Part shown: positions 8,873 through 17,268 of the stretch, one piece after another
How the letters are laid out: every line of letters begins with the position of its first letter
How positions within the stretch are numbered: position 1 is the stretch's first letter
Assembly: GCA_964404985.1 (NCBI GenBank)
Contig: CAYOMD010000005.1
Location: 1 to 64,000 of the forward strand
Reading direction: 5' to 3'
DNA: 64,000 nt
Origin: Hankyongella sp964404985
Lineage (GTDB): Bacteria > Pseudomonadota > Alphaproteobacteria > Sphingomonadales > Sphingomonadaceae
Notes under the pieces: model-generated
Database searches by the model: none
What the model was told of the DNA's origin: nothing
What the model saw: the letters and a program-made list of their open reading frames with translations, nothing else
Translations under genes and position numbers: made by a program

Positions 8873-8912
8873 GCGATTTCCAATCGAATCGATACATTCG
8901 ATTGGAAATCGC
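8873..8912. terminator. Perfect palindrome between convergent ydbL and carbonic anhydrase genes
   Basis: Two 17-base arms (8873-8889 and 8896-8912, beginning GCGATTTCCAATCG) are perfect reverse complements around a 6-base loop. The palindrome lies in the 305-base gap (8712-9016) between convergent genes, where a bidirectional terminator is expected; there is no marked U-tract on either side. Similar palindromes are scattered in some alphaproteobacterial genomes, so it may instead be a repeat-family member. I see no gene in the rest of the gap. Confidence 0.55.
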
Positions 8913-9016
8913 GGCAAACCAATGAATTAGGGCGGCGAGCAGATCACGGGTCAGATCGATAAGCGCTCTGGGTGCAGAACGCTGTTCCAGAAACAGGCGG
9001 TGCGCCGGGGATGTTG

Positions 9017-9784
9017 TCACTGGCTGACAAGCAGAAAGCGGCGATTGAGTGGCTGCAGCGGACGCGCATTGTTGCCATAAAATGCAGTCACAGCGGCTAT
9101 CTGCTCAGCAGAAGCAGTAATCGGCGTAGCCATGACCACCCAGTTTACCGTTTCCGAGCAGGGCGGCGTGGTCAGCGACCCTTCATAGCGAAAATAGGAG
9201 CGCTGTGCGGGCAGCAATTTGCGCGGATCGATCAACACCTTGTCATCCTCAACTTCGATGGGGGCATGGTCTATCATCTGCTGCAAAGCCGGATTGGCAC
9301 GGCCCTCTTTAAACAGCACACCCAGCACGGTGAGTTCGCCACTGCTGCTGCGATTGACGAAGTGGACTTCCAGGGGGTAGCTGCGGCCATTAATGCGATG
9401 TTCGGCCGGATGATGCAGGTGAAACTGAACCATCCGATACTCGTTATCAGCGAGGACGATTCGGTTTTTGGAGCCTGGTTCGCTGGCCTCGGCCTCAACC
9501 GCATGGCCGTTGCGCACAACGTGGATCGGAACCGGTCGCCAGTCGATTGTCAGCGCGCCTAGCCCGGCAGAAATGGCACCGCTCAGGTTGATCGGACTCT
9601 GCTCCTGCCCACCGCATGCGGCGTATGCGGGTGAAAGGTGCGCCCACTGCCCGGGCCCAGTGGATCCGTCATATGTCCAGGCAGCGGGCGGTGCGGCATC
9701 TTTCTGCGCAGTGGCCGCGATGCTGCCGGAGAGAATCGTTACTCCGAGTGCTACCGCAGCATAAATATATGCCTGTCGACCCAT
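9017..9784 (-). CDS. Alpha-class carbonic anhydrase, exported
   Basis: This 255-residue precursor has a signal peptide (about residues 1-26) and an alpha-carbonic anhydrase domain that hydrates CO2 in the periplasm. The zinc ligands are His122 and His124 in QFHLHHPAEH and His141 in LEVHFVN; Glu128 is also in place. Cys58 and the Cys in TPPCSETVNW are positioned for the usual disulfide. The ATG at 9784 is chosen over the upstream extension to 9928 because GGAAG lies upstream and the signal peptide starts there. It stands alone, convergent with the ydbH operon. Confidence 0.92.
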   Translation of the reverse strand: MGRQAYIYAAVALGVTILSGSIAATAQKDAAPPAAWTYDGSTGPGQWAHLSPAYAACGGQEQSPINLSGAISAGLGALTIDWRPVPIHVVRNGHAVEAEASEPGSKNRIVLADNEYRMVQFHLHHPAEHRINGRSYPLEVHFVNRSSSGELTVLGVLFKEGRANPALQQMIDHAPIEVEDDKVLIDPRKLLPAQRSYFRYEGSLTTPPCSETVNWVVMATPITASAEQIAAVTAFYGNNARPLQPLNRRFLLVSQ

Positions 9785-9966
9785 GTCCGCTTCCTTCACA
9801 CGACATTTTTCTAATTTGAGACAAAGACTTATCACAAGTTGGAGACAAGTTGCAAGCTGGCGGCTGGCTGTCTTGACGCATGAGAAAAAGAGCAGAGCCA
9901 AGCAATTACGATTGACTATTAATAACACCTATCCATAATTGCGAGCCGTTCGCAAATGGAGTTCGT

Positions 9967-10401
9967 ATGCAGGATATCGCCACCTTGTTCCGCGCCCCGA
10001 CAGTACCGGAGCTGAACAGCCGCCAACGCCTGATGCTCTGGGGCATCCGCCATTGGGTGCGCGCAACTCTGTCCGGTGTCGATCCGAACCAAGCACTGCA
10101 GCCTGCCTGCGCGCGCTTTGGCGTGCCCGGGGGCGCCACGCGCCTTTGCCTGCTGATGGCGGCGGCGGTCTCGCTCTGGCCGGAGCCGTTCCGCGTGGCC
10201 CCGCCCTGCTGTCGCCAGCCGGTGACCACCGACGAGCACACATTGCTTCGTGTCCTGGATCTGGCCGGTCAGGGCGATCTGATAGGCGTCCATGAAGAAC
10301 TCCGCGAGTTTCTGCCGACAGCGGCCTGCGAGCACCTGTTTGCTGCCGGGCAGCGGACAGCCCTGGCATTCCTGGGTGCCGACATGGGCAGCACCTCCTG
10401 A
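9967..10401 (+). CDS. Conserved alphaproteobacterial hypothetical protein
   Basis: This 144-residue soluble protein has no membrane segment or catalytic motif that I recognise. It begins with a segment of the form APTVPELNSRQRLMLWGIRHW and has a central Cys-Cys pair (PPCCRQPVTTDEH) plus two further cysteines; I recall similar small proteins of unknown function in sphingomonads. Its last codons (AGC ACC TCC TGA) lie in a 15-base sequence that is repeated after the adjacent palindromic element, so the 3' end was touched by that element's insertion. No function is proposed. Confidence 0.6.
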   Translation: MQDIATLFRAPTVPELNSRQRLMLWGIRHWVRATLSGVDPNQALQPACARFGVPGGATRLCLLMAAAVSLWPEPFRVAPPCCRQPVTTDEHTLLRVLDLAGQGDLIGVHEELREFLPTAACEHLFAAGQRTALAFLGADMGSTS

Positions 10402-10407
10402 AAATGG
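10393..10407 (+). repeat. Left 15-bp direct repeat flanking the palindromic element
   Basis: ACCTCCTGAAAATGG at 10393-10407 recurs exactly at 10512-10526, on the other side of the palindromic element. The left copy contains the stop codon of the preceding hypothetical gene. It looks like a target duplication, although 9 and 4 bases separate the repeats from the element ends. Confidence 0.65.
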
Positions 10408-10416
10408 AGAGTGTCG

Positions 10417-10507
10417 CAGTTTGAAAATCCGCTCGTGGTGAGCTTGGCGAACCACGAGCCGCTCAGCCCTTCGTCCAAGCTCAGGGTGAGCGGGGATTTT
10501 CAAACTG
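10417..10507 (+). repeat. Palindromic mobile-like element, copy 1
   Basis: This 91-base unit is bounded by perfect 14-base terminal inverted repeats, CAGTTTGAAAATCC (10417-10430) and its complement (10494-10507). Inside are GCTCGTGGTGAGCTTGG and AAGCTCAGGGTGAGCGG segments that form further foldback structure. A second copy in opposite orientation lies at 17169-17268. The unit has no coding capacity and resembles a MITE or a dispersed intergenic repeat. Confidence 0.75.
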
Positions 10508-10511
10508 AGAG

Positions 10512-10526
10512 ACCTCCTGAAAATGG
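10512..10526 (+). repeat. Right 15-bp direct repeat flanking the palindromic element
   Basis: This is the exact second copy of the 15-base sequence at 10393-10407, starting four bases after the right end of the palindromic element. It carries a second TGA that lies outside any gene. Confidence 0.65.
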
Positions 10527-10561
10527 CTTGCCGAACCGGGGTTTGCCGCTAGCGTACTATC

Positions 10562-11860
10562 ATGACGTCACGCGCCACTATGGCCTCTACCCTGCTCCTC
10601 TACTTCCGGCCCAGGCCGGTCGCGGCATTCCTGCTGGGGATTGCGAGCGGCTTTCCGCTGACGCTGCTGCTGGCCACCATGACCTACTGGCTGTCCAAGG
10701 TCGGGGTCGATAAAAAGACCATCGGGTTTGCCGTTGGCCTCACCACGCCCTACACGCTCAAGTTCCTCTGGGCACCGCTGATCGACCGCTGGCGGCTGCC
10801 GGTCTTGAGCGGGCTGATCGGACACCGCCGGTCCTGGCTGGTCCTCGTCGGGGTGCTGCTGGCGATATCGGTCATCATGCTCGGCCGCAGCGACCCGGTG
10901 AACGACCTTGGCACGTTTGCCTTGTGGGCTGTGGCAACCGCATTCCTGTCAGCGACCCAGGACATCATCATCGATGCCTACCGGATCGAGATTCTGCCGG
11001 ACGAGCAGTTGGCGTACGGCACCGCCATGAACCAGTTCGGCTACCGGGTCGGCAGTGCGCTGATCGCCGGTGCCCTGGTTGTCTGGCTGGCCTCCCCGGA
11101 AGGAGCGTCGCTCGGCTGGTCCGGCGCTTATGGCCTCAGCACGCTGTGCATCCTGGCCGGCTGGGCGGCGGCCCTCTGGTGCGGCGAGACCCACAAGGAG
11201 CGCCCGATAGAGCGCTGGGCTTTCGCGCCGTGGCTCTCCACCACGGTCATCGGCCCGTTCCGCGAATTCTTCAGCCGGCGGGGCGCTCTGATGATCCTGC
11301 TGTTCATTGTGATCTACAAGCTCGGCGATGCCATGGGGCAGATCATGCTGTCGCCCATGATCGTCGAGCTCGGGTTCACCGACACCGAATATATCGCCGC
11401 CAACAAGGCGGTCGGCTTCTGGGCGCTGATCGCCGGGACCGCCGTCGGGCCCATGTTCCTCAGCTGGGCGGGCATGGGGCGCGGCCTGTTCTGGGCCGGG
11501 GTCATGATGATGGTCTCGAACCTCGGCTTCGCCGCGCTGGCTCAGGTCGGGCACGAGCCGTTGGCACTCGGTATGGCCGTCGGGATCGAGAATTTCACCA
11601 GCGGCCTAGGGCTGACCGTGTTTGCGACCTACCTCTCCGGCCTCACCAATGCCGCCTACACGGCCACCCAATATGCGTTGCTGTCCTCACTGGCTGCTGT
11701 CGGGCGCACCTTCCTGTCGACCCCGAGCGGATACCTGGCGGAAGGCTTCGGATGGGCAGGCTTTTATATCTTCACGACCGTCGCCGCCGTGCCGGGTCTG
11801 CTGATTCTGTGGCTGATCTGGCGCAAAGGGATCGTCTCTGCGGCAATCCGGACACAGTAA
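10562..11860 (+). CDS. AmpG-like MFS permease
   Basis: This is a 432-residue major facilitator protein with about 12 membrane segments. The N-terminal region (FLLGIASGFPLTLL, then TYWLSKVGVDKKTIGF and YTLKFLWAPLIDR) and the internal LSATQDIIIDAYRIE motif are characteristic of AmpG, the inner-membrane importer of GlcNAc-anhydroMurNAc muropeptides in peptidoglycan recycling. No other recycling gene is adjacent, so the substrate is inferred from family resemblance. The ATG at 10562 has no clear ribosome site, and ATG 10580 is possible. It lies only 35 bases after the repeat pair at 10417-10526, so its promoter may have been affected by that insertion. Confidence 0.82.
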   Translation: MTSRATMASTLLLYFRPRPVAAFLLGIASGFPLTLLLATMTYWLSKVGVDKKTIGFAVGLTTPYTLKFLWAPLIDRWRLPVLSGLIGHRRSWLVLVGVLLAISVIMLGRSDPVNDLGTFALWAVATAFLSATQDIIIDAYRIEILPDEQLAYGTAMNQFGYRVGSALIAGALVVWLASPEGASLGWSGAYGLSTLCILAGWAAALWCGETHKERPIERWAFAPWLSTTVIGPFREFFSRRGALMILLFIVIYKLGDAMGQIMLSPMIVELGFTDTEYIAANKAVGFWALIAGTAVGPMFLSWAGMGRGLFWAGVMMMVSNLGFAALAQVGHEPLALGMAVGIENFTSGLGLTVFATYLSGLTNAAYTATQYALLSSLAAVGRTFLSTPSGYLAEGFGWAGFYIFTTVAAVPGLLILWLIWRKGIVSAAIRTQ

Positions 11861-11902
11861 CTCGCATCACCGCAACCGTTCCGTCAAATCATCGCCATAA
11901 AT

Positions 11903-11931
11903 TTGACACGAGTGCCTCAATCGGCGATAGG
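11903..11931 (+). promoter_or_regulatory. Probable promoter of the OlsB-like gene
   Basis: A perfect TTGACA (11903-11908) is followed after 17 bases by GATAGG (11926-11931). It lies in the 141-base gap before the acyltransferase gene on the same strand. The -10 hexamer is weak, so confidence is moderate. Confidence 0.4.
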
Positions 11932-12001
11932 ATTCATTAAATATAGCGTCGGAACTGCACGCTGATGACTCGGCAAGATAATCGGACAGGCCGTATTTTC
12001 A

Positions 12002-12865
12002 ATGACATACACTAGCTTCGGCTCGACTGCCGTCGCAGCGGAGACGCTTGCGGCAGCCCCCTATATTCACCGCATAGGCCAGCTTGATGTACGGCTCGCG
12101 ACCTCGGAGGAGGAAATCCGGGCGGCCCAGGCCCTGCGCTATGATATCTTCTACAACGAGATGGGGGCCCGCCCGACTGCGGAGATGGAGCGCTACCGCC
12201 TCGATATCGATGCCTACGACACCATCTGCGACCACCTGCTGGTGATCGACCACGGCACGGACGGCGAACCGCATGTCGTCGGCACCTACCGGCTATTGCG
12301 TCAGTTGGTCGCCCAGCAGCACCGTGGTTTCTATTCCTCCGGCGAATATGATCTCTCGCCGCTGCTCGACCTGCGCTTCCAGGACAAAATCGGTGCCGGA
12401 CGCCAGTTGCTGGAACTTGGCCGCTCTTGCGTCGCCAAGCCCTACCGCAACAATGCGACTATCCAGCTGCTCTGGCGCGGCATCGCCACCTACCTGCAGA
12501 CGCACAGCATCGGCTATATGTTCGGGTGCGCGTCGCTGCACGGCGTTGACCCGGATGAGCATAAGGTTGCCCTGAGCTACCTGTACCACAATCATCTGGT
12601 GCCGCCGGACCTGCGGGTGCGCGCGCTGCCGGAACATTATGTCCCCATGGATCGCCTGCCGATCGGTGCCTATGACACGCGTGAGGCCCTGCGCGCGCTG
12701 CCGCCGCTCATCAAGGGCTATCTGCGAACAGGCTGCATGATCGGCGACGGTGCGTTCATCGACCGCCAGTTCAACACGGTGGATGTGTTCATCCTGCTGC
12801 CGGTTGAAGGCATCACCCAGCGATATTCCGAGCGCTTTCAGGTCAGCGCCAACGATGCCGGGTAG
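12002..12865 (+). CDS. olsB: OlsB-like L-ornithine N-alpha-acyltransferase (GNAT)
   Basis: This 287-residue protein matches the OlsB family, which transfers a 3-hydroxyacyl group from acyl carrier protein to ornithine to make lyso-ornithine lipid. Family features are RYDIFYNEMGA (about residues 46-56), VVGTYRLL (about 90-97), LELGRSCV (about 139-146) and FGCASLHGVDP (about 175-185). No olsA-type acyltransferase is adjacent, so the second step must be encoded elsewhere or the product may differ. The ATG at 12002 is the first in frame; its ribosome site is weak. It is convergent with folC, whose stop follows directly. Confidence 0.82.
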   Translation: MTYTSFGSTAVAAETLAAAPYIHRIGQLDVRLATSEEEIRAAQALRYDIFYNEMGARPTAEMERYRLDIDAYDTICDHLLVIDHGTDGEPHVVGTYRLLRQLVAQQHRGFYSSGEYDLSPLLDLRFQDKIGAGRQLLELGRSCVAKPYRNNATIQLLWRGIATYLQTHSIGYMFGCASLHGVDPDEHKVALSYLYHNHLVPPDLRVRALPEHYVPMDRLPIGAYDTREALRALPPLIKGYLRTGCMIGDGAFIDRQFNTVDVFILLPVEGITQRYSERFQVSANDAG

Positions 12866-14167
12866 CTACTGCGGGGCCAGGCCGGATCGCCTGAGAATAT
12901 CCCCCACCAGATAAAGCGACCCCGCGACCACCACATGCGGTGGCGGGGAAGCCGGGCTGGCCGCAACCCGGTCGAACGCCTCATCCAGTGTGCCGCAGGC
13001 ATAAGCAGTGACGCCTTCATCTGTCGCAACCGCCGCCAGCTGTTCCGGCGGATGATGATCGTGCCCCTGCACCGGCACCGCATAGAGGCGCGCGACCTTG
13101 CCGGCGAAAGCCCGGATGATCTCGCCGGCGTTCTTGGTGTTCACAATGCCCAGAATCAGCGTTACCGGGCGCTCAGCGAACAGCGCCAGGGCATCCGCCA
13201 GTACCTTGGCACTCGCCGGATTATGTGCGCCATCAATGGTCAGTTTTGCCCCACACGGCAACATGGCGTGCAGCGGCCCGCTCTCGATGGCCTGCAACCG
13301 GCCCGGCCATTCCGCCCAACCGATACCGGCGCGTATAGCTGCCTCCGGGACCATCACGCGCGACTGGTGGCGCAGCATGGCGATAGCCAGCCCGGCATTG
13401 TCGATCTGGTGCGCACCGATCAGCCGTGGCAACGGGAGTTCTATCCGGCCTGCCGCATCCCGGTAGTGCATGGCCTCGCCGTAACGGGCTACATCCCAGT
13501 CCGTACCGCGCAGGACCACCCGGGCCCCGGCCACTCCGGCAACTTCCGCACAGCGCTGGGTGACCGCCTGCGCGTAACGGGACAGCACAAGATTGGCCCC
13601 CGGCTTGGCAATCGCTGCTTTCTCGGCTGCGATCTGGAGGATGGTATTGCCCAGATACGCCGTATGGTCGAGCCCGAGCTGCGCGATGCCGCAGGCCACA
13701 GGGTCCGGCACCACGTTGGTCGCATCCAGCCGCCCGCCCATGCCGACCTCCAGGACACAGGCATCCGCCGGTGTGCGGGCAAAAGCCAGGAACGCGAGGA
13801 CTGTTGATACCTCGAAAATCGTGATCGGCTGGCCGGCGTTGACTTCCAGCAGGTCCCGGAACAGCGTCAGCAAGGTCTCGTCCGCTATCAAGGTGCCGGC
13901 AACCCGGATGCGCTCGTTGAAGCGGACCAGATGCGGCGAGGTATAGACATGCACGCGCAGACCTGCCGCCTCCAGGCACGCACGCAGGAATGCGACCGTC
14001 GATCCCTTGCCGTTGGTGCCGGCGACGTGAAAGACCGGCGGCAGGCGGCGCTCCGGGTTGCCCAGTGCCGCCAGCAGTCGCTCGATCCGCGCCAGCGACA
14101 TGTCAATCTCAGCCGGATGCAGCGAGCGAACTTCGGCAATCAGGGTGTCGATGGCGGTGGCGGTCAT
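12866..14167 (-). CDS. folC: Dihydrofolate synthase / folylpolyglutamate synthase
   Basis: This 433-residue Mur-ligase-family enzyme adds glutamate to dihydropteroate and extends polyglutamate tails of folates, using ATP in the cytosol. The P-loop GTNGKGST is at residues 50-57, FEVSTVLAFLAFA and LEVGMGGRLDATN follow, and the C-terminal domain begins near TIDGAHNPASA. It is the last gene of the minus-strand trp-accD block, 10 bases after accD, an arrangement common in alpha- and gammaproteobacteria. Confidence 0.93.
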   Translation of the reverse strand: MTATAIDTLIAEVRSLHPAEIDMSLARIERLLAALGNPERRLPPVFHVAGTNGKGSTVAFLRACLEAAGLRVHVYTSPHLVRFNERIRVAGTLIADETLLTLFRDLLEVNAGQPITIFEVSTVLAFLAFARTPADACVLEVGMGGRLDATNVVPDPVACGIAQLGLDHTAYLGNTILQIAAEKAAIAKPGANLVLSRYAQAVTQRCAEVAGVAGARVVLRGTDWDVARYGEAMHYRDAAGRIELPLPRLIGAHQIDNAGLAIAMLRHQSRVMVPEAAIRAGIGWAEWPGRLQAIESGPLHAMLPCGAKLTIDGAHNPASAKVLADALALFAERPVTLILGIVNTKNAGEIIRAFAGKVARLYAVPVQGHDHHPPEQLAAVATDEGVTAYACGTLDEAFDRVAASPASPPPHVVVAGSLYLVGDILRRSGLAPQ

Positions 14168-14177
14168 CGTGGAGGCG

Positions 14178-15056
14178 TCAGAGGCTGGCGGGCAGGGCCG
14201 CGCGCTCGGGCGGGCGCGAGAGCATGATCAGCCCGATCAGCCGGACCAGCGTATCGCGCAGCCGGTCGCGCGGCACCACCATATCCAGCATCCCATGCTC
14301 CAGCAGATATTCGGCACGCTGGAAGCCGTCCGGCAGTTTCTCGCGGATGGTATTCTCGATGACCCGCTGGCCGGCAAAGCCGATCAGCGCACCCGGCTCG
14401 GCGATCTGAATGTCCCCGAGCATGGCGTAAGAGGCCGTAACACCGCCGGTGGTCGGGTCTGTCAGCACCACAATATACGGCAGCCCGGCTTCCCGCAGCT
14501 CGGCAATCGCAACTGTCGTGCGTGGCATCTGCATGAGGCTCAGCGTGCCCTCCTGCATGCGTGCACCGCCGGCTGCGGTAAACACAATCATCGGGGCCTT
14601 GCGGGCGATAGCTGCGCGCGCGGCGGTCAGAAACGCTTCTCCCACGCCGACCCCCATGGACCCGGCCATGAAAGCGAAGTTCTGCACCGCGATGACTGCC
14701 GGGACGCCGCCGATTGTACCGGCGGCCACCAGCATCGCTTCTGTCGATTTCGTGGCTGTGCGGGCATCCTTCAGGCGGTCAACATAGCGCTTCTGGTCGC
14801 GGAACTTCAGCGGATCCTCGCGAGGCACCGGGACCGGCAACAGCGCATACTGGCCGCCATCGAAGGTCTGGGCGAAACGATCCTCCGGCCCGATCCGCTC
14901 GTGGTGGCCGCAGTGGCCGCACACACTCAGGCTCGCCAGAAAGTCCTTCTTGTAGATCATCTGGCCGCAGCTGCTGCACTTATGCCAGAGGTTGTCCGGC
15001 GTATCGCGCTTGACGACCTGACTGACCTTGCTGCGAAGGCGCGTCAGCCAGCTCAT
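14178..15056 (-). CDS. accD: Acetyl-CoA carboxylase carboxyltransferase subunit beta
   Basis: This 292-residue protein is the beta half of the carboxyltransferase that makes malonyl-CoA for fatty acid synthesis. Its N-terminal zinc ribbon has Cys27, Cys30, Cys46 and Cys49 (CSSC and CGHC), and the crotonase-fold domain has GGARMQEG and the GGVTASYAMLGD segment. The ATG at 15056 is chosen because it overlaps the trpA stop by four bases (ATGA), which indicates translational coupling; a longer reading frame starts inside trpA. The partner accA is not in the window. Confidence 0.95.
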   Translation of the reverse strand: MSWLTRLRSKVSQVVKRDTPDNLWHKCSSCGQMIYKKDFLASLSVCGHCGHHERIGPEDRFAQTFDGGQYALLPVPVPREDPLKFRDQKRYVDRLKDARTATKSTEAMLVAAGTIGGVPAVIAVQNFAFMAGSMGVGVGEAFLTAARAAIARKAPMIVFTAAGGARMQEGTLSLMQMPRTTVAIAELREAGLPYIVVLTDPTTGGVTASYAMLGDIQIAEPGALIGFAGQRVIENTIREKLPDGFQRAEYLLEHGMLDMVVPRDRLRDTLVRLIGLIMLSRPPERAALPASL

Positions 15057-15874
15057 GCCGCCTCCGCCGATCGGGCATTGCGCACCGCACACGACAGAGC
15101 CTGGACTTCACAGGCAACGCGAGCAGCGGCTGTCTCTGCCGGGCCTTCTCCTGCCAGCGCCACGAGGGCGGATCCCACAACCACGCCATCTGCAATGCGT
15201 GCGATCTCGGCAGCCTGCTCCGGTGTGCGGATTCCAAAACCGACTGCAACCGGCAGGCCGCTTGCCGCCCGCAGGCGGACAACGGCCGCGCGGATCGCGT
15301 CTGATGCGCCACTGGCCCCGCCGGTAATTCCGGCGACCGAGACGTAATAGATAAAGCCAGACGCAGCAGCACACACCGCTGCCTGACGGCCGGCGTCCGT
15401 CGTCGGGGTCGCCAACCGCACCACATGCAGCCCGCACGCACGCAGCGGTTCGCCCAGTTCTGCATCCTCCTCCGGGGGTACATCGACGACAATCACGCCG
15501 TCGACCCCGACTTCCCGTGCGGATTCGGCAAAGCGCGCGACACCGAAAAGAAAGATGGGGTTGAAATAGCCCATCAGGATCACCGGGGTCTCGGCGTCTA
15601 TGCGTCGGAACTCCTGGACCATATCCAGCACTTTCGCCAGCGTCATGCCGCCGGCCAGCGCGCGGATGTTGGCAGCCTGGATCACCGGGCCATCCGCCAT
15701 CGGGTCCGTGAACGGAACGCCCAGTTCAATAATATCTGCGCCTGCAGCGGGCAGTGCATGCAGGATAGCGGCAGACGTCCCGGCATCAGGATCGCCGGCG
15801 GTAACGAACGTCACCAGCGCGGCACGCCCCTGCTCGGCACAGGCTTTGAAACGGCGGCTCAAACGATCCGGCAT
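15053..15874 (-). CDS. trpA: Tryptophan synthase alpha chain
   Basis: This 273-residue TIM barrel cleaves indole-3-glycerol phosphate to indole and glyceraldehyde 3-phosphate, passing indole to TrpB. The catalytic residues Glu50 (IIELGVPF) and Asp61 (DPMADGP) are in place. The ATG at 15874 shares one base with the trpB stop (TGATG), and the 3' end overlaps accD by four bases, so trpB-trpA-accD are tightly coupled. An in-frame start at 15934 would lie within trpB and is less likely. Confidence 0.95.
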   Translation of the reverse strand: MPDRLSRRFKACAEQGRAALVTFVTAGDPDAGTSAAILHALPAAGADIIELGVPFTDPMADGPVIQAANIRALAGGMTLAKVLDMVQEFRRIDAETPVILMGYFNPIFLFGVARFAESAREVGVDGVIVVDVPPEEDAELGEPLRACGLHVVRLATPTTDAGRQAAVCAAASGFIYYVSVAGITGGASGASDAIRAAVVRLRAASGLPVAVGFGIRTPEQAAEIARIADGVVVGSALVALAGEGPAETAAARVACEVQALSCAVRNARSAEAA

Positions 15875-17088
15875 CACAGCGAGACCCCCAGAGCAGAGGC
15901 AACGGTGAAGATGTCCTTGTCGCCGCGCCCGCACAGATTGACGACCATGAGATGGTCGGAGGGCAGCGTCGGCGCCCGGCGGATGACCTCGGCCAGGGCA
16001 TGGCTCGGCTCCAGCGCCGGGATGATGCCTTCGCGCTGCGAGACGAGCTGGAAGGCCGCAAGTGCCTCTGTGTCTGTCACCGAGACATAGGTCACCCGGC
16101 CTGAGTCGCGCAGCCAGGCGTGCTCCGGCCCGATGCCCGGATAATCGAGACCTGCCGAAATCGAGTGAGCATCAACAATCTGCCCATCGGCATCCTGCAG
16201 CAGGTATGTCTTGTTGCCATGGAGCACACCCGGCTTGCCTGCGGTCAGCGAGGCGGCGTGCTGGCCGGTCTCCAGGCCATGGCCGGCAGCCTCGACGCCG
16301 ACCATGGCGACATCCGGCTCGTCAAGGAACGGGTGGAACAGGCCGATGGCATTCGAGCCACCGCCGATGGATGCGACCAGCGAGTCCGGCAAGCGGCCTT
16401 CCCGCTCCAGCATCTGCGTGCGGGTCTCGCGGCCGATCACCGACTGGAAGTCGCGCACCAGTTCCGGATACGGATGCGGCCCCGCAGCAGTCCCGATGAT
16501 GTAAAAGGTATCGTCCACATTGGTCACCCAATCCCGCAGCGCCTCGTTCATAGCGTCCTTGAGGGTACGGGCCCCGCTGGTGACCGGGCGCACGTCCGCG
16601 CCCAGCAGCTTCATCCGGAAGACGTTGGGCTGCTGCCGCTCGATATCGCGCGCGCCCATGTAAACCACACACGGCAGGCCGAAGCGGGCGGCAACCGTGG
16701 CGGTTGCCACGCCGTGCTGCCCTGCCCCGGTCTCCGCGATGATCCGGGTTTTGCCCATGCGCCGGGCCAGCAGAATCTGGCCGATGCAGTTGTTGATCTT
16801 GTGCGCGCCGGTGTGGTTCAGTTCATCGCGCTTGAAGTAGATTTTCGCCCCGCCCAGATATTCGGTCAGCCGCTCGGCATAATAGAGCGGGCTGGGCCGG
16901 CCGACAAAATGCGCCAGCAGATCATGAAACTCGGCCGCGAACGCCGGATCGGCCTGGGCAGCGCGATAGGCCTGCTCCAGCGCCAGAACCAGCGGCATCA
17001 GAGTCTCGGCGACATAGCGGCCGCCGTAGGGGCCAAAGTGGCCGCGCTCATCCGGGCCGCTGCGATAACTGTTGGGAACTGATGCCAT
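15874..17088 (-). CDS. trpB: Tryptophan synthase beta chain
   Basis: This 404-residue PLP enzyme condenses indole with serine to tryptophan and pairs with TrpA. The PLP lysine is Lys97 in NHTGAHKINN, and the phosphate-binding GGGSNAIG segment is present. The ATG at 17088 gives the usual N-terminus (SYRSGPDERGHFGPYGGRYV); the frame stays open to 17139 with no family homology. A palindromic repeat lies 80 bases upstream, between trpF and trpB, where these genes are usually close together. Confidence 0.96.
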   Translation of the reverse strand: MASVPNSYRSGPDERGHFGPYGGRYVAETLMPLVLALEQAYRAAQADPAFAAEFHDLLAHFVGRPSPLYYAERLTEYLGGAKIYFKRDELNHTGAHKINNCIGQILLARRMGKTRIIAETGAGQHGVATATVAARFGLPCVVYMGARDIERQQPNVFRMKLLGADVRPVTSGARTLKDAMNEALRDWVTNVDDTFYIIGTAAGPHPYPELVRDFQSVIGRETRTQMLEREGRLPDSLVASIGGGSNAIGLFHPFLDEPDVAMVGVEAAGHGLETGQHAASLTAGKPGVLHGNKTYLLQDADGQIVDAHSISAGLDYPGIGPEHAWLRDSGRVTYVSVTDTEALAAFQLVSQREGIIPALEPSHALAEVIRRAPTLPSDHLMVVNLCGRGDKDIFTVASALGVSL

Positions 17089-17168
17089 CCGAATACTCAG
17101 TTGAACGGAAGTGACGGCTCTTACGATGCAGGCAGGCATACTGTCCAGCGTCAGGCCGCGCGAGGAGT

Positions 17169-17268
17169 GGGTCAGTTTGAAAATCCCCGCTCACCCTGAG
17201 CAAGACGAAGGGATGAGCGGCTCGTGGTTCTGTCCAAGCTCACCACGAGCGGATTTTCAAACTGACCC
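17169..17268 (-). repeat. Palindromic mobile-like element, copy 2 (between trpF and trpB)
   Basis: This is the second copy of the element at 10417-10507, in opposite orientation and about 100 bases long. Its terminal inverted repeats are longer here: GGGTCAGTTTGAAAATCC (17169-17186) and its complement (17251-17268), 18 bases each. Its right end overlaps the last codons of trpF and provides the stop codon. The interior carries the same GCTCACCCTGAGC and CTCACCACGAGCGG blocks as copy 1. Confidence 0.75.

Noticed and set aside
14058..15347. A 429-codon plus-strand frame over folC, accD and trpA
   Set aside because: Three clearly recognised minus-strand genes occupy this DNA, and the translation is low-complexity Arg/Ala/Gly-rich.
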